The notes: a model not told the origin generated them from the sequence alone. A stretch of 64,000 bases of DNA from Marinomonas mediterranea MMB-1 (GCF_000192865.1 NC_015276.1:3100001-3164000), one strand, 5' to 3'. Positions 55,080-63,870 are shown, counted from the stretch's first letter. Numbers and translations: made by a program.

Positions 55080-56354
55080 ATGAAGACCCAACCCAATACG
55101 GAAAACTTTTTACTCGCCGCGAAACAGTCGGAAATTAATGCCTTAAAACGCTTAATGCTAAGCAGTAAATTAGTAATTCGTGTCACGGAGTTAATCCATG
55201 AATTGCAAAAAGAACGCGGGCTATCCAATTCGTTCCTAGTGTCAGAAGGCAATCGGTTTGCAAAAGAGCGCACAGCGGAACTTAAGATAACGCAAGCCGC
55301 ACTTGATCAGTTCATCGAAGCGCTTGAATGGCTTGATCTGAAAAACTGCGGTTCGTCGACTATTCGGCTTTATAGCAGCATCGCCTTTGTTTTGCACCAG
55401 TTAGACGATTTGCCGCAATTTAGAGCGCAGCTCTCCCAACAAAAGGTCAAAGCGTCTGAAAATACAAAGTTCTTTAATCATCTGATCGCGGGGTTACTGT
55501 CCGTTATTTTTGAAGCGGCGGACATATCAAATGATCCAGACATCACTCGCGCATTGGTAGCGCTGTTTAATTTCGTACAAGGTAAAGAGTACGCAGGGCA
55601 AGAACGCGCATGGGGCGTCATTGGCTTTACAGTAGGAGAGTTCAACAGCCCGACGAGAGATCAAATCCACGCATTACAAGAAGCACAACAACGATGTTTT
55701 TCCATTTCGTGTGACTTCTCAACAGCCATTCCAAATGCTTTATGGAGGCAGCTGGAAGAAGACGAAGCGACAGCCGAACTCGGGAAAATGCGCCAACTCA
55801 TTACTCGGTTCCAATCGGGAAATAGCGTACCCACCTCTATTAGCGAAGTCTGGTATCAAGCCGCCACGGTGCGCATTGATGGCATGCAAACGATCGTCAA
55901 ACAGATGACGGAAGAACTTCTTAAACTGAGTCAGGACAAAATCACGCTTGCAGAAGAAGAACTACGACTTCATAAAGAACAACTTGTTAAGCTGGCGAAC
56001 TATGAAGAACCACCGATGTCACCACTAACAGCCATGGACGAGAATAAAACTAACACCACGGTCAGTATTTCACAGGGGGTGAACGTGAAACTCGCCCACT
56101 CCCTCTATGACCTAGTACAACGTCAAGCCACGCATTTACAAAAAGTCAGTGAAGAATTATCCGCAGCAAAACAGACACTAAACGAGCGCAAGCAAATTGA
56201 AAAAGCAAAAGGCATCTTAATGTCCACTCAAAAGGTTGATGAAGAACAAGCTTACAAACAGCTTCGACAAGCAGCGATGGACGGGAACAAACGCATCATT
56301 GATATTGCAGAAAACATTATTAGTGTTGCGAGTATGCTAACCAACAAACCTTAA
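55080..56354 (+). CDS. NIT-ANTAR nitrate/nitrite-responsive antiterminator (NasR-like)
   Basis: RNA-binding regulator of about 424 residues. The helical NIT sensor domain occupies about residues 25-290 ('LVIRVTELIHELQKERGLSNSFL' near residue 30, 'RAWGVIGFTVGEF' near residue 185). A coiled-coil linker leads to the C-terminal ANTAR domain ('ERKQIEKAKGILMSTQKVDEEQAYKQLRQAAMDGNKRIIDIA'), which binds paired hairpins in leader RNAs. I start at the ATG at 55080; a TTG at 54936 would add an unlikely N-terminus. Related NasR proteins control nitrate assimilation, but no nas genes lie in this window. Confidence 0.85.
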   Translation: MKTQPNTENFLLAAKQSEINALKRLMLSSKLVIRVTELIHELQKERGLSNSFLVSEGNRFAKERTAELKITQAALDQFIEALEWLDLKNCGSSTIRLYSSIAFVLHQLDDLPQFRAQLSQQKVKASENTKFFNHLIAGLLSVIFEAADISNDPDITRALVALFNFVQGKEYAGQERAWGVIGFTVGEFNSPTRDQIHALQEAQQRCFSISCDFSTAIPNALWRQLEEDEATAELGKMRQLITRFQSGNSVPTSISEVWYQAATVRIDGMQTIVKQMTEELLKLSQDKITLAEEELRLHKEQLVKLANYEEPPMSPLTAMDENKTNTTVSISQGVNVKLAHSLYDLVQRQATHLQKVSEELSAAKQTLNERKQIEKAKGILMSTQKVDEEQAYKQLRQAAMDGNKRIIDIAENIISVASMLTNKP

Positions 56355-56479
56355 CTGTACGGCTTTAACACGTCACTTTAAATGCACTAGTGTAAACGAC
56401 AAGAACGCCAATTTGACTCGAAGTACGGTACGCCCTTTGATTTTTTGAGACGCAGCTCACAAAGCTATTCGTATCTTTA

Positions 56480-56980
56480 CTAGGGATACAAACGTGCAAT
56501 GCCGCTTTTTCCCTCCATATCGCCAACAATCCAAATTTTTTCAAATGGGTGATGATGCGGAACAGAGATATGATGCTCTAATGCTTTGATGTCCAACCGT
56601 GTCCAACTTGGGTGAGCATTGCGAATCACCAACCAGACACGTTTTGTCTGATAGCGTTTTTCCGCTTTATTATCCAATATTCGGTTAAGCGCTTTTAATA
56701 AGCGGTGATCTGGCTCTTTCTCCAAGTTACGAAGAAAGTCTCGCGTTTTATCGGTAAGATTGCGCCCAAGAATAGACATCGCCTCTTCTTCACTTCCATA
56801 AAGATGGGCGATCTCAAGATCAAGACGCTCTCCTTCAAACACACATGAAACATCGGGCCTAATGGGTTTATTATGCCAAATATGCCGAATCTTCTTGCCA
56901 GTATTACGCTCATACCAACGCATGAAGAGCCGTGCCGCATGATGCTCGAGTTCCAGCTTTTCCTCAACTGTGTTCTGCAC
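56480..56980 (-). CDS. orphan protein with possible PD-(D/E)XK nuclease fold
   Basis: Unassigned 166-residue protein, no signal or membrane segment. 'RPDVSCVFEGERLDLEIAHL' near residue 45 has the shape of a PD-(D/E)XK core: an acid at a strand end (PD), a hairpin, then E-x-hydrophobic, though the usual Lys is replaced (LEIAHL). 'VWLVIRNAHPSWTRLDI' near residue 120 resembles the following strand and helix. It is not beside a methyltransferase, toxin or defence gene, so its role is open. Alternative: a non-nuclease member of the same fold. Confidence 0.6.
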   Translation of the reverse strand: MQNTVEEKLELEHHAARLFMRWYERNTGKKIRHIWHNKPIRPDVSCVFEGERLDLEIAHLYGSEEEAMSILGRNLTDKTRDFLRNLEKEPDHRLLKALNRILDNKAEKRYQTKRVWLVIRNAHPSWTRLDIKALEHHISVPHHHPFEKIWIVGDMEGKSGIARLYP

Positions 56981-57177
56981 AACGTCACTCCGCAGTCCAT
57001 TCTCAACCTTAGATTAGCAACGAATAGACTAACTTTCTTTCAATTTGTGTTTGCGCCGTTTCTCATTTAATCCACATATTCTTCGTTTTAGCAACGAAAA
57101 TGGGTTTTATAATGGTTTTTCAACAAAACGTGCGTTAAATCAAAAACGTGCACATATTAGCTTACGATGGAGTTACC

Positions 57178-58416
57178 ATGAATGAAGATCAAGGTACGTT
57201 AGCATCCGGTCTGGGATCTAAAGAGTTTACCCTACTCGTCGCATTATTAATGTCGATTGTAGCAATCTCGATTGATGCGTTACTGCCGGCATTAGGTGTC
57301 ATTGGTGGTGATATGCAAGCGGAGCATGCTAACCAACCTCAATTACTCATCAGTATGATATTTTTGGGGATGGCATCTGGGCAACTCATCGCAGGCCCCT
57401 TATCTGACGCATTAGGTAGAAGGCCTATTTTGTTTATTGGCTTCTCTTTATATCTGATTGGCACGGTGCTCTGCTTTTTTGCTAACGATATGCAAAGCCT
57501 ACTTATTGGGCGCTTTATCCAAGGCCTCGGTATATCTGGTCCCTATATCGCCGCCATGTCGCTTGTTCGTGATGCGTTTAAAGGCATACAAATGGCAAAA
57601 ACCATGTCCATTGTTATGCTTATCTTTGTGATGGTTCCAGCAATAGCGCCTTCATTAGGGCTACTTATGATGGCAATCGCAGATTGGAAAGCTATTTTTG
57701 AGATGTACTTTGTCTACGCCGCCATTTTACTACTTTGGATTACGCTGCGTCTTAAAGAAACCCTGCCAAAAGAAAAGCGCATTAAGCTTAATATGAAAGA
57801 CTTCGGTGTCGCCTTTAAGGAAGTCATCAGCCATAGAATTACAGCCTCTTACACAGTCTGTATGGGGCTTTTCTTTGGTAGCTTTATTGGTTACCTGAAC
57901 TCATCTCAACAAATCTTTCAGGATCAATTTAAAGTAGGAGACGCATTCAGTTTTTACTTCGGTGCTCTTGCATTGGTCCTTGGATTCTCTTCGATGGTCA
58001 ACGCAAAAATTGTTGGTAAGTTCGGTATGCAAACCATTGTCATTCGAGCGATTTCAGGCATCGTAGCAGTGTCTGCAATATTTCTTGCGTTACATGCCGT
58101 CGTTGAGATTCAATTCTGGATGTTTATGGTCTTTGCAACCTGTCTATTTTTCTGCTTTGGTATGCTGTTTGGTAACACCAATGCACTCGCTATGGAGCCA
58201 ATGGGTCACATTGCTGGCATCGCATCTGCGGTTATTGGGTGTGTCTCTTCGTTGATGTCCATGAGCTTGGGAACACTTATTGGGCAAATGTACGACAACT
58301 CGCTCATTCCTCTATGTGTTGGGTTCTCGTGTTTAGGTAGCCTAGCTTTGTGCTTGGTCATTTGGGCAGAGAGAGGCCGTAAACAAGACACAAACTTGGA
58401 TGCGCTAGCTGTTTAA
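57178..58416 (+). CDS. MFS drug efflux transporter, Bcr/CflA family
   Basis: Inner-membrane drug/proton antiporter, about 412 residues with twelve membrane segments. 'ISIDALLPALGVIGGDM' near residue 32, 'GMASGQLIAGPLSDALGRRPILFIG' near residue 60 (MFS motif A), 'RFIQGLGISGPYIAAMSLVRDAF' near residue 110 and 'MVPAIAPSLGLLMMAIADWKAIF' near residue 150 (motif C-like) are typical of Bcr/CflA. The ATG at 57178 has GGAG at 6 bases; a GTG at 57148 is less likely. A strong terminator follows. Confidence 0.88.
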   Translation: MNEDQGTLASGLGSKEFTLLVALLMSIVAISIDALLPALGVIGGDMQAEHANQPQLLISMIFLGMASGQLIAGPLSDALGRRPILFIGFSLYLIGTVLCFFANDMQSLLIGRFIQGLGISGPYIAAMSLVRDAFKGIQMAKTMSIVMLIFVMVPAIAPSLGLLMMAIADWKAIFEMYFVYAAILLLWITLRLKETLPKEKRIKLNMKDFGVAFKEVISHRITASYTVCMGLFFGSFIGYLNSSQQIFQDQFKVGDAFSFYFGALALVLGFSSMVNAKIVGKFGMQTIVIRAISGIVAVSAIFLALHAVVEIQFWMFMVFATCLFFCFGMLFGNTNALAMEPMGHIAGIASAVIGCVSSLMSMSLGTLIGQMYDNSLIPLCVGFSCLGSLALCLVIWAERGRKQDTNLDALAV

Positions 58417-58452
58417 GCTAGCAGCAATCAGCACCACGTAAGGATAAAGTTA

Positions 58453-58490
58453 AAAAGCCCGTTTTAATTACTAAGACGGGCTTTTTTTTA
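58453..58490. terminator. intrinsic terminator after the MFS gene
   Basis: aaaagcccgt (58453-58462) pairs with acgggctttt (58476-58485), followed by more T up to 58489. Its A- and T-rich flanks let it work for both the MFS gene and the convergent oxaloacetate decarboxylase gene. Confidence 0.88.
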
Positions 58491-58515
58491 CTGGTTATGA
58501 AATGAGGCTCAGTAT

Positions 58516-59379
58516 TTACTCGTTTACATCCATAAATCGACGGGCAAATTCACGGCTTTGATCAAGCGTCGAGTATCGAACAGACAACTCAGAAGCATTT
58601 AATGTGCCTTCTTCAATGCCACGTTGTTCACGCAAACAATCGTAAGTCGCCTTGATAGCGGCAAAGTAAGCGGCGTGTCCATTGACGACAATGCGTACAC
58701 CATTTTTAGCCAATCGTTCTCGATCTGCCAATTTGGGGTTACCGTACGCCACCAGCATAAGTGGAATATTTACGTGAGCGCTGATAGCCTCTAGGTGTTC
58801 AAAGTCTTTAACACCCACCATGCAAACACCGTCAGCTCCCGCTGCTTCGTATGCTTTTACGCGCTCGATGGTCTCATCTGTAGTTAGTTGCCCTGCGTTA
58901 GTACGAGCAATAATCGACATTGCAGGATCGATACGAGCTTCTAGTGCGGCTTCAATTTTGCCAACGGCTTCTTCCAACGGGATCAAGTCTGTTGATTTAT
59001 GGCCGTATTTGGCTGGCAACAATGTGTCTTCAATTGTAAGCGCTGCAACCCCTGCGCGCTCAAGCTCTACGATGGTACGCATCACATTTAACGCGTTTCC
59101 GTACCCGTGGTCAGCATCGGCAATGATAGGCAGTCTCGCCACTCGACCAATACGTGTAGCCTGCTCTACAAATTCACTTAAGGTAATTAAGGCAAAATCA
59201 GGAGCAGCAAGCACTTGAAGAGAGGCAACAGAACCACCGAGTATACCCACTTCGAAGCCCAAGTCCTCAGCAATACGCGCAGACATGGGGTCAAATGTCG
59301 AAGCGGTATAGTAACATTGGTCGCTTTCTAACAAAGCGCGAAAGTCTTTACGAAGGTCATGCTGGGAAGGGGTTGCCAT
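58516..59379 (-). CDS. oxaloacetate decarboxylase of the isocitrate lyase/PEP mutase superfamily
   Basis: Mg-dependent enzyme that decarboxylates oxaloacetate, 287 residues. It follows closely the pattern of Pseudomonas aeruginosa PA4872, a characterised oxaloacetate decarboxylase: 'CYYTASTFDPMSARIAEDLGFE', 'GILGGSVASLQVLAAPDFALITLSEFVEQ', 'PIIADADHGYGNALNVMRTIVELERAG' and 'LTIEDTLLPAKYG'. The active-site Asp/Glu pattern of the superfamily is present in 'DADHGYG' near residue 85. The CKKCGH motif of isocitrate lyases is absent, which argues against those activities. Confidence 0.9.
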   Translation of the reverse strand: MATPSQHDLRKDFRALLESDQCYYTASTFDPMSARIAEDLGFEVGILGGSVASLQVLAAPDFALITLSEFVEQATRIGRVARLPIIADADHGYGNALNVMRTIVELERAGVAALTIEDTLLPAKYGHKSTDLIPLEEAVGKIEAALEARIDPAMSIIARTNAGQLTTDETIERVKAYEAAGADGVCMVGVKDFEHLEAISAHVNIPLMLVAYGNPKLADRERLAKNGVRIVVNGHAAYFAAIKATYDCLREQRGIEEGTLNASELSVRYSTLDQSREFARRFMDVNE

Positions 59380-59534
59380 TAAAATACTCCTGAAGTATTA
59401 CCAATTTGTGGCTTGGTAATGCACTAATAACTTACAATTCTAAACTAAAAACTGAGCGCGATTTTATCTAACTTAACAACATATCTCACCCCAGAACCGG
59501 CACTGAAAGCGAAATTTTGTTATTCATTAGCGTT

Positions 59535-59672
59535 ATGTTGGAAATTTACAACAAACATATTGACTATTTGGTTAATATTCTAACATCTAAAATCGAATTT
59601 GAAGTGCATTCAATACTTACAGAAGCAAACCAGCTTAAAAATCGGTTTACATATATTGGTAACGAGCGTTGA
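59535..59672 (+). CDS. candidate 45-residue small protein
   Basis: An ATG at 59535 opens 45 codons ending TGA at 59672 in the 303-base gap 59380-59682, which otherwise shows nothing. The translation ('MLEIYNKHIDYLVNIL', ending 'FTYIGNER') looks like real protein with two short amphipathic helices, but no good ribosome site precedes it. No family recognised. It could be a relic. Confidence 0.3.
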   Translation: MLEIYNKHIDYLVNILTSKIEFEVHSILTEANQLKNRFTYIGNER

Positions 59673-59682
59673 GCCTTAAACG

Positions 59683-60237
59683 TTATGATACCAACGACTC
59701 AATGAGCTCAAGCAAATAAAGCGGCTCCAACGCATCGCATTGAGATAACTTACGAATTAAACAGGCTTCCTTTGTCATCGAGTTCAACGGAAAAAATGCC
59801 TCTTTAGGTATTTGATGGTATTCCATCCAAGCAATTAATACTGACTTTAGTTGTGACTCAAAGATTTTAAACAACTCAAACTCGGCTTCGGTCAGTTTGT
59901 GACTCTCGCCCCAGTGGATGCGATAAACCACCATGCGATTCTGGCTTTCAACCCAACTTTGCCAAATATTGATCCACCCTTCGGCAAACGTCACTTTATT
60001 GGTAATCAAGTCATCCAATAAAACCTTAAATTCAGTTTGGTTTGCGTCAATCACAGATTGGAGTACTTCTTGCCAAAGCAATAGCTTAGAAGCGTAATTA
60101 CTATACACAGTTGGCTTGGATACCTTAGCTTCGACAACGACCTGATCAATGCTGGTTCCTTGATAACCCGATTGGTTAAACAGTCGTTGAGCGGCTTCTG
60201 CGATCAGCCCTTTTTTGGAAGGTCGTCCTCTTGCCAT
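59683..60237 (-). CDS. TetR-family regulator
   Basis: Transcription repressor, 184 residues. N-terminal helix-turn-helix 'IDQVVVEAKVSKPTVYSNYASKLLLWQEVL' (residues about 28-57) after 'GRPSKKGLIAEAAQRLFNQSGYQGTS'; the C-terminal ligand domain has many aromatic and Met residues, suggesting a hydrophobic effector. It is divergent from trpB. A perfect palindrome of the right size for a TetR dimer (60365-60385) lies over the trpB promoter, so it very likely represses trpBA and possibly the RND operon beyond. Effector unknown. Confidence 0.9.
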   Translation of the reverse strand: MARGRPSKKGLIAEAAQRLFNQSGYQGTSIDQVVVEAKVSKPTVYSNYASKLLLWQEVLQSVIDANQTEFKVLLDDLITNKVTFAEGWINIWQSWVESQNRMVVYRIHWGESHKLTEAEFELFKIFESQLKSVLIAWMEYHQIPKEAFFPLNSMTKEACLIRKLSQCDALEPLYLLELIESLVS

Positions 60238-60337
60238 AATTATTCTACTACCTTCTGAAAATTGTTGGGGGATTATGCCACGATTTCAGATTACCTGCCG
60301 TGCGAAAAATTCATATAAAAAATGTACAAACAGAAGC

Positions 60338-60366
60338 TTGACGAATTCATCAATAAGAATTAAATT
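60338..60366 (+). promoter_or_regulatory. trpB promoter (TTGACG-17-TAAATT)
   Basis: TTGACG at 60338-60343 and TAAATT at 60361-60366 are spaced 17 bases, a good sigma-70 promoter about 53 bases before the trpB start. The -10 box overlaps the first bases of the palindrome at 60365. Confidence 0.5.
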
Positions 60367-60385
60367 AACTATACCGTTTAGTTAA
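60365..60385 (+). promoter_or_regulatory. TetR operator palindrome over the trpB promoter
   Basis: TTAACTA (60365-60371), spacer TACCGTT, TAGTTAA (60379-60385) form a perfect 7-7-7 inverted repeat. It overlaps the -10 box and transcription start region of the trpB promoter, so bound repressor would block the polymerase. The adjacent divergent TetR gene is the obvious candidate. Confidence 0.72.
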
Positions 60386-60418
60386 AAAATATATTTTTCG
60401 TAAACAGAGGATGCAAAG

Positions 60419-61684
60419 ATGCAAAGCGATAATGGTTACTACGGTGAGTTTGGTGGAAGCTACATTCCAGAAATACTCTACTCCAGCCAACAACAAATTC
60501 TGAACGCTTACGAAGAAGCGAAGAATGACCCTGCCTTTATCGCCGAGCTAAAACAACAATGGCAAGAATACTCAGGTCGCCCTACGCCACTTACATTCTG
60601 TAAGAATTTAACAGAACATTTTGGTGGTGCGCAGATTTACTTAAAACGTGAAGATTTAAACCATTCTGGCGCGCACAAAATGAACAATGTGATTGGCCAA
60701 GGGTTGCTTGTTAAACGCATGGGTAAAAAACGCGTCATAGCTGAAACAGGCGCTGGGCAACACGGTATCGCAACCGCCCTCGTTTGTGCTCGCTTGGGAT
60801 TAGAATGCACCATTTATATGGGCGCAAAAGATGTAAAACGCCAATACCCAAATGTCTTCTGGATGGAGCAATTAGGTGCGACTGTTGTCCCTGTAACAGA
60901 AGGTTCTCAAACACTAAGAGACGCATTAGACGAAGCATTACGAGACTGGTCTTCGACACACGAAGACAGCCATTACCTAATAGGGACAACCTGTGGCTGT
61001 GCTCCTTTCCCTGAAATGGTGGCCTTCTTTCAGTCTGTCATCGGCGAAGAGGTCAAAGAGCAAAGTAAGGCTCAGTTTGGTCGATACCCAGATAAACTCT
61101 ACGCTTGTGTCGGTGGCGGCTCTAACGCTTGCGGACTGTTCCTTCCATTTGTAGACGACAAAGACGTCGAAATGGTGGGTGTCGAAGCAGGCGGTAAAGG
61201 CACAAAGCTGGGCGAGCACTCTATTCGTTTGTCCCATAATTTAGGCACACCGGGGATTGCCCAAGGTTTTGCCAGCATCTTTATTCAGGATGATGCGGGG
61301 CAACTTCAAGAAACCCATTCTATTTCCGCCGGTTTAGATTACGTTGGTGTCTCTCCTATTATCGCGCACTTGGCGAAAGAAGGCCGCATCAATATGACCT
61401 ACGCTATGGACGATGAAGTGGTCGATGCCTGCACGTTACTTTTGAAAAATGAAGGCATTATCCCTGCACTTGAATCCTCTCACGCATTAGCAGGCGCCTT
61501 TAAAGATGCGCCTTCGATGTCGAAAGACACTCACATCGTCATTAACTTGTCTGGTCGTGGTGATAAAGACATTTTCAACGTCGCAAAAGCACTGCAAGAC
61601 CCTACGTTCCCTAACTTCTTAAACGACTACTTAGAAGACTACGAAAAAGATACGTTGATTAAAAAAACAGAAAAGGAGGCATAG
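60419..61684 (+). CDS. trpB: tryptophan synthase beta chain, divergent variant
   Basis: PLP enzyme joining indole and serine, 421 residues. Core residues are kept: PLP Lys in 'NHSGAHKMNNVIG' near residue 86, catalytic Glu in 'AETGAGQHG' near residue 108, 'CVGGGSNACG' phosphate loop near residue 230, 'NLSGRGDKD' near residue 378, and the serine-site Asp in 'SAGLDY'. Three usually constant segments differ: GPHPYP is GCAPFP, the Tyr-Phe of the indole tunnel gate (IYFGM in Salmonella) is Ala-Gln (IAQGF), and GPxHAYL is SPIIAHL. AGAGGA lies 7 bases upstream of the ATG. It is followed 3 bases later by trpA, with no trpCDEF genes here. Confidence 0.9.
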   Translation: MQSDNGYYGEFGGSYIPEILYSSQQQILNAYEEAKNDPAFIAELKQQWQEYSGRPTPLTFCKNLTEHFGGAQIYLKREDLNHSGAHKMNNVIGQGLLVKRMGKKRVIAETGAGQHGIATALVCARLGLECTIYMGAKDVKRQYPNVFWMEQLGATVVPVTEGSQTLRDALDEALRDWSSTHEDSHYLIGTTCGCAPFPEMVAFFQSVIGEEVKEQSKAQFGRYPDKLYACVGGGSNACGLFLPFVDDKDVEMVGVEAGGKGTKLGEHSIRLSHNLGTPGIAQGFASIFIQDDAGQLQETHSISAGLDYVGVSPIIAHLAKEGRINMTYAMDDEVVDACTLLLKNEGIIPALESSHALAGAFKDAPSMSKDTHIVINLSGRGDKDIFNVAKALQDPTFPNFLNDYLEDYEKDTLIKKTEKEA

Positions 61685-61687
61685 ACA

Positions 61688-62476
61688 ATGAGTCAATTAG
61701 CAAACTACATAAACGCTAAACGCGAGTCCAAACCCATTCTGTCTATGACTCACGTTGTCTATGGATACCCTACTGTTGAAGAGAGCTTAACGTGGATGGG
61801 CACTCTACTTGAGAACGGTGCGGATTTTATCGAAGTTCAGTTCCCTTTTTCCGACCCTGTTGCCGATGGCCCAACAATCGTTGCAGCCTGCCACAAGGCG
61901 TTAGAACAAACCTTATCCGTTGAGCAGTGTCTTAAGGATATTGGCCAATTAGCTAAAAAATACCCTGAAAGCCGTTTAGTGTTGATGAGTTACTTGAACC
62001 CAATGTATCGATACGGCTTAGATAAACTGGTTGAGCGATGCGCTGAAGAAGGCATTTTAGGACTGATTCTACCTGACTTACCTTATGAGCAAGCTGGGGG
62101 CTTAAGAGCAGCCTGTGACAAGCACGGCATAGATCCGGTTTGGTTGGTTACGCCGGTGACACCAAAGGATCGAATGGCATTTCTTGCATCAAATGCTCAA
62201 GGCTTTCTCTATTGTGTGGCCCGTTCTGGAGTGACGGGTAATTCCAATCACGATGGTGAAGGTGCGCAAACCGAGCTTCAACACTACCTTGCTTCGATCC
62301 AAAGCGATTCAAGTGCGCCATTGGGCGTTGGATTTGGATTGCGTCGACGAGAGCAAATAAAAGAGCTCGAAGGTCATGCCGATATCGCCATTCTGGGCTC
62401 GGCTTTGTTAGATGCTTACAACCAAGGCGGTCAAGAAACAGGAATCGCTTTATTTAAGGAACTGTTTAGCCATTAA
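61688..62476 (+). CDS. trpA: tryptophan synthase alpha chain
   Basis: Cleaves indoleglycerol phosphate to indole and glyceraldehyde-3-phosphate, passing indole to TrpB. 262 residues, normal length. Catalytic Glu is kept in 'DFIEVQFPFSDPVADGP' near residue 49 and the Asp near residue 60; 'YCVARSGVTG' near residue 180 and 'GVGFGLRRREQI' near residue 218 bind the phosphate. AAGGAGG precedes the ATG and overlaps the end of trpB, 3 bases away. A hairpin follows, so trpBA may be a separate transcript from the RND genes. Confidence 0.92.
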   Translation: MSQLANYINAKRESKPILSMTHVVYGYPTVEESLTWMGTLLENGADFIEVQFPFSDPVADGPTIVAACHKALEQTLSVEQCLKDIGQLAKKYPESRLVLMSYLNPMYRYGLDKLVERCAEEGILGLILPDLPYEQAGGLRAACDKHGIDPVWLVTPVTPKDRMAFLASNAQGFLYCVARSGVTGNSNHDGEGAQTELQHYLASIQSDSSAPLGVGFGLRRREQIKELEGHADIAILGSALLDAYNQGGQETGIALFKELFSH

Positions 62477-62484
62477 CATTCAAA

Positions 62485-62518
62485 ATTTGGGTTTGCCCTT
62501 AACGGGGTAAACCCAAAT
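62485..62518 (+). terminator. hairpin after trpA
   Basis: atttgggttt (62485-62494) pairs with aaacccaaat (62509-62518), with an inner gccc/gggt pairing. It starts 8 bases after the trpA stop. A T-run comes only about 12 bases later, so it is a likely but not classical terminator, or a stop that leaves readthrough into the RND genes. Confidence 0.6.
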
Positions 62519-62727
62519 CTCTTCTAATAATTTTTTTGTTACTGGTCGTCGTTAATGACTCTTCATTAATTACTGACGCTCTGATAATTCTCAGTCTACG
62601 CCCTACTACTCCTAAGGTTTTTTGCGCAAATAGCAATTTGGGACACTTCTTTTTCCTTCCTTTTAGAGATACTTCAACTCACTTATGTACTGTTTATTTA
62701 GTCGTTAATTTGAGGTAGAAGAGTATT
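62519..62727. other. gap between trpA and RND operon
   Basis: No supported gene. AT-rich at first, with TTTTTTT near 62530. A promoter for the RND genes is expected but I cannot fix it. No second copy of the trpB palindrome is visible here. Confidence 0.35.
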
Positions 62728-63870
62728 ATGAAGTTAAAGAACGTACTCGCAATCATCGCAGGAGTCGGTGCTATTCTTTTAGCTGTCATTGTCGTTGACG
62801 AGCTGGAACCCAAATCCTCTCCCAAAAAAGAGGCATCTGCTAATTCACTTCCTCCGACAACGGTTTTGTCAGCGGTTCCAACTTACCACAGATCACATTT
62901 GTCACTGCTAGCAACAACGGCGAAGCGTTGGCCTGTAAAAATAAAAGCCACAAGCAACGCTCAGCTTATTTGGCTGGATCCGTTACTGGAACCCGGTCAG
63001 CTCGTTAAAAAAGGAACGCCTCTGGTTCGTCTTGATACGTCTAATCTTGCATCCAATTTAGCGCAAGCAAAAAGTGAACTAGCACAATCCAAACTGAACC
63101 TTGAAAAAACACAACACCAACAAGCGGTCATTTTAAAAACACGAAAGTCACAAAAAAGCTCTCCATTTGCTCGACTTGAACCTCAAATTTCTGCGGCTAA
63201 AGCTGAGCTTAGCCGCTCAGAGTATTTTTATGCCAGCGCCAAAAAGTCGTTCGAAGAAGCGACGATTGTTGCGCCATTCGATGCGATTATTACCCATAGA
63301 TATGTTAGCCCAGGCGAATGGTTGGAAGCTGGACAAATTTTGTTTGAACTAGCATCCAGTGATTCTTTGAATATTACACTTCCTATTTCTGAATTGAACT
63401 GGCGCAAAGCACAGCAGGCACTTAAAACCAACCAAATAACCGTCAACGATCGCGCAGGTAACCAATGGCCAGCACACCTGCGCTTTATCTCTCCTGAAGT
63501 TGACCCAATCACTCGACAACGACAGATTACCCTTTCGGTAACACAACCATACCAAAGCAATAAGCCCTTACTTGCAAACCAACAAGTCAAAGTCACACTG
63601 AATTTAAGCGAGCAACCCAACATCGTTGCTTTGCCTATTAGTAGTCTGACACGAGACGGCTTTATTTGGACTCTTAATGAAAATAACCGCCTTAACCAAG
63701 AGAAAGTAACCCTCATTGAGCAAAGAGAAAATCAAATTTTCGTCCGTTTCGACAACAACAGCAATGCTACTCGTGACGTCGTTGTTTACCCTCTTATCTC
63801 TATGCTGCCGGGCAAACAAGTGTCCCCTCAACCACTTAACGCCACATTGTCAACGGAGAAGACGGAATGA
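62728..63870 (+). CDS. RND efflux periplasmic adaptor (membrane fusion protein)
   Basis: Links the inner-membrane RND pump to an outer-membrane channel. 380 residues with an N-terminal signal anchor ('VLAIIAGVGAILLAVIVVDEL'), lipoyl-like half-motifs 'WLDPLLEPGQLVKKGTPLVRLDTS' near residue 95 and 'EATIVAPFDAIITHRYVSPGEWLEAGQILFELAS' near residue 185, a short coiled-coil hairpin between them, and a beta-barrel and C-terminal part. Similar to MexA/AcrA-type proteins without a Cys lipobox. The RND pump gene starts in its stop codon (ATGA). Confidence 0.9.
   Translation: MKLKNVLAIIAGVGAILLAVIVVDELEPKSSPKKEASANSLPPTTVLSAVPTYHRSHLSLLATTAKRWPVKIKATSNAQLIWLDPLLEPGQLVKKGTPLVRLDTSNLASNLAQAKSELAQSKLNLEKTQHQQAVILKTRKSQKSSPFARLEPQISAAKAELSRSEYFYASAKKSFEEATIVAPFDAIITHRYVSPGEWLEAGQILFELASSDSLNITLPISELNWRKAQQALKTNQITVNDRAGNQWPAHLRFISPEVDPITRQRQITLSVTQPYQSNKPLLANQQVKVTLNLSEQPNIVALPISSLTRDGFIWTLNENNRLNQEKVTLIEQRENQIFVRFDNNSNATRDVVVYPLISMLPGKQVSPQPLNATLSTEKTE

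Noticed and set aside
62536..62718. 60-residue frame between trpA and the adaptor gene
   Set aside because: Low-complexity, no ribosome site, follows a terminator; no sign of coding use.
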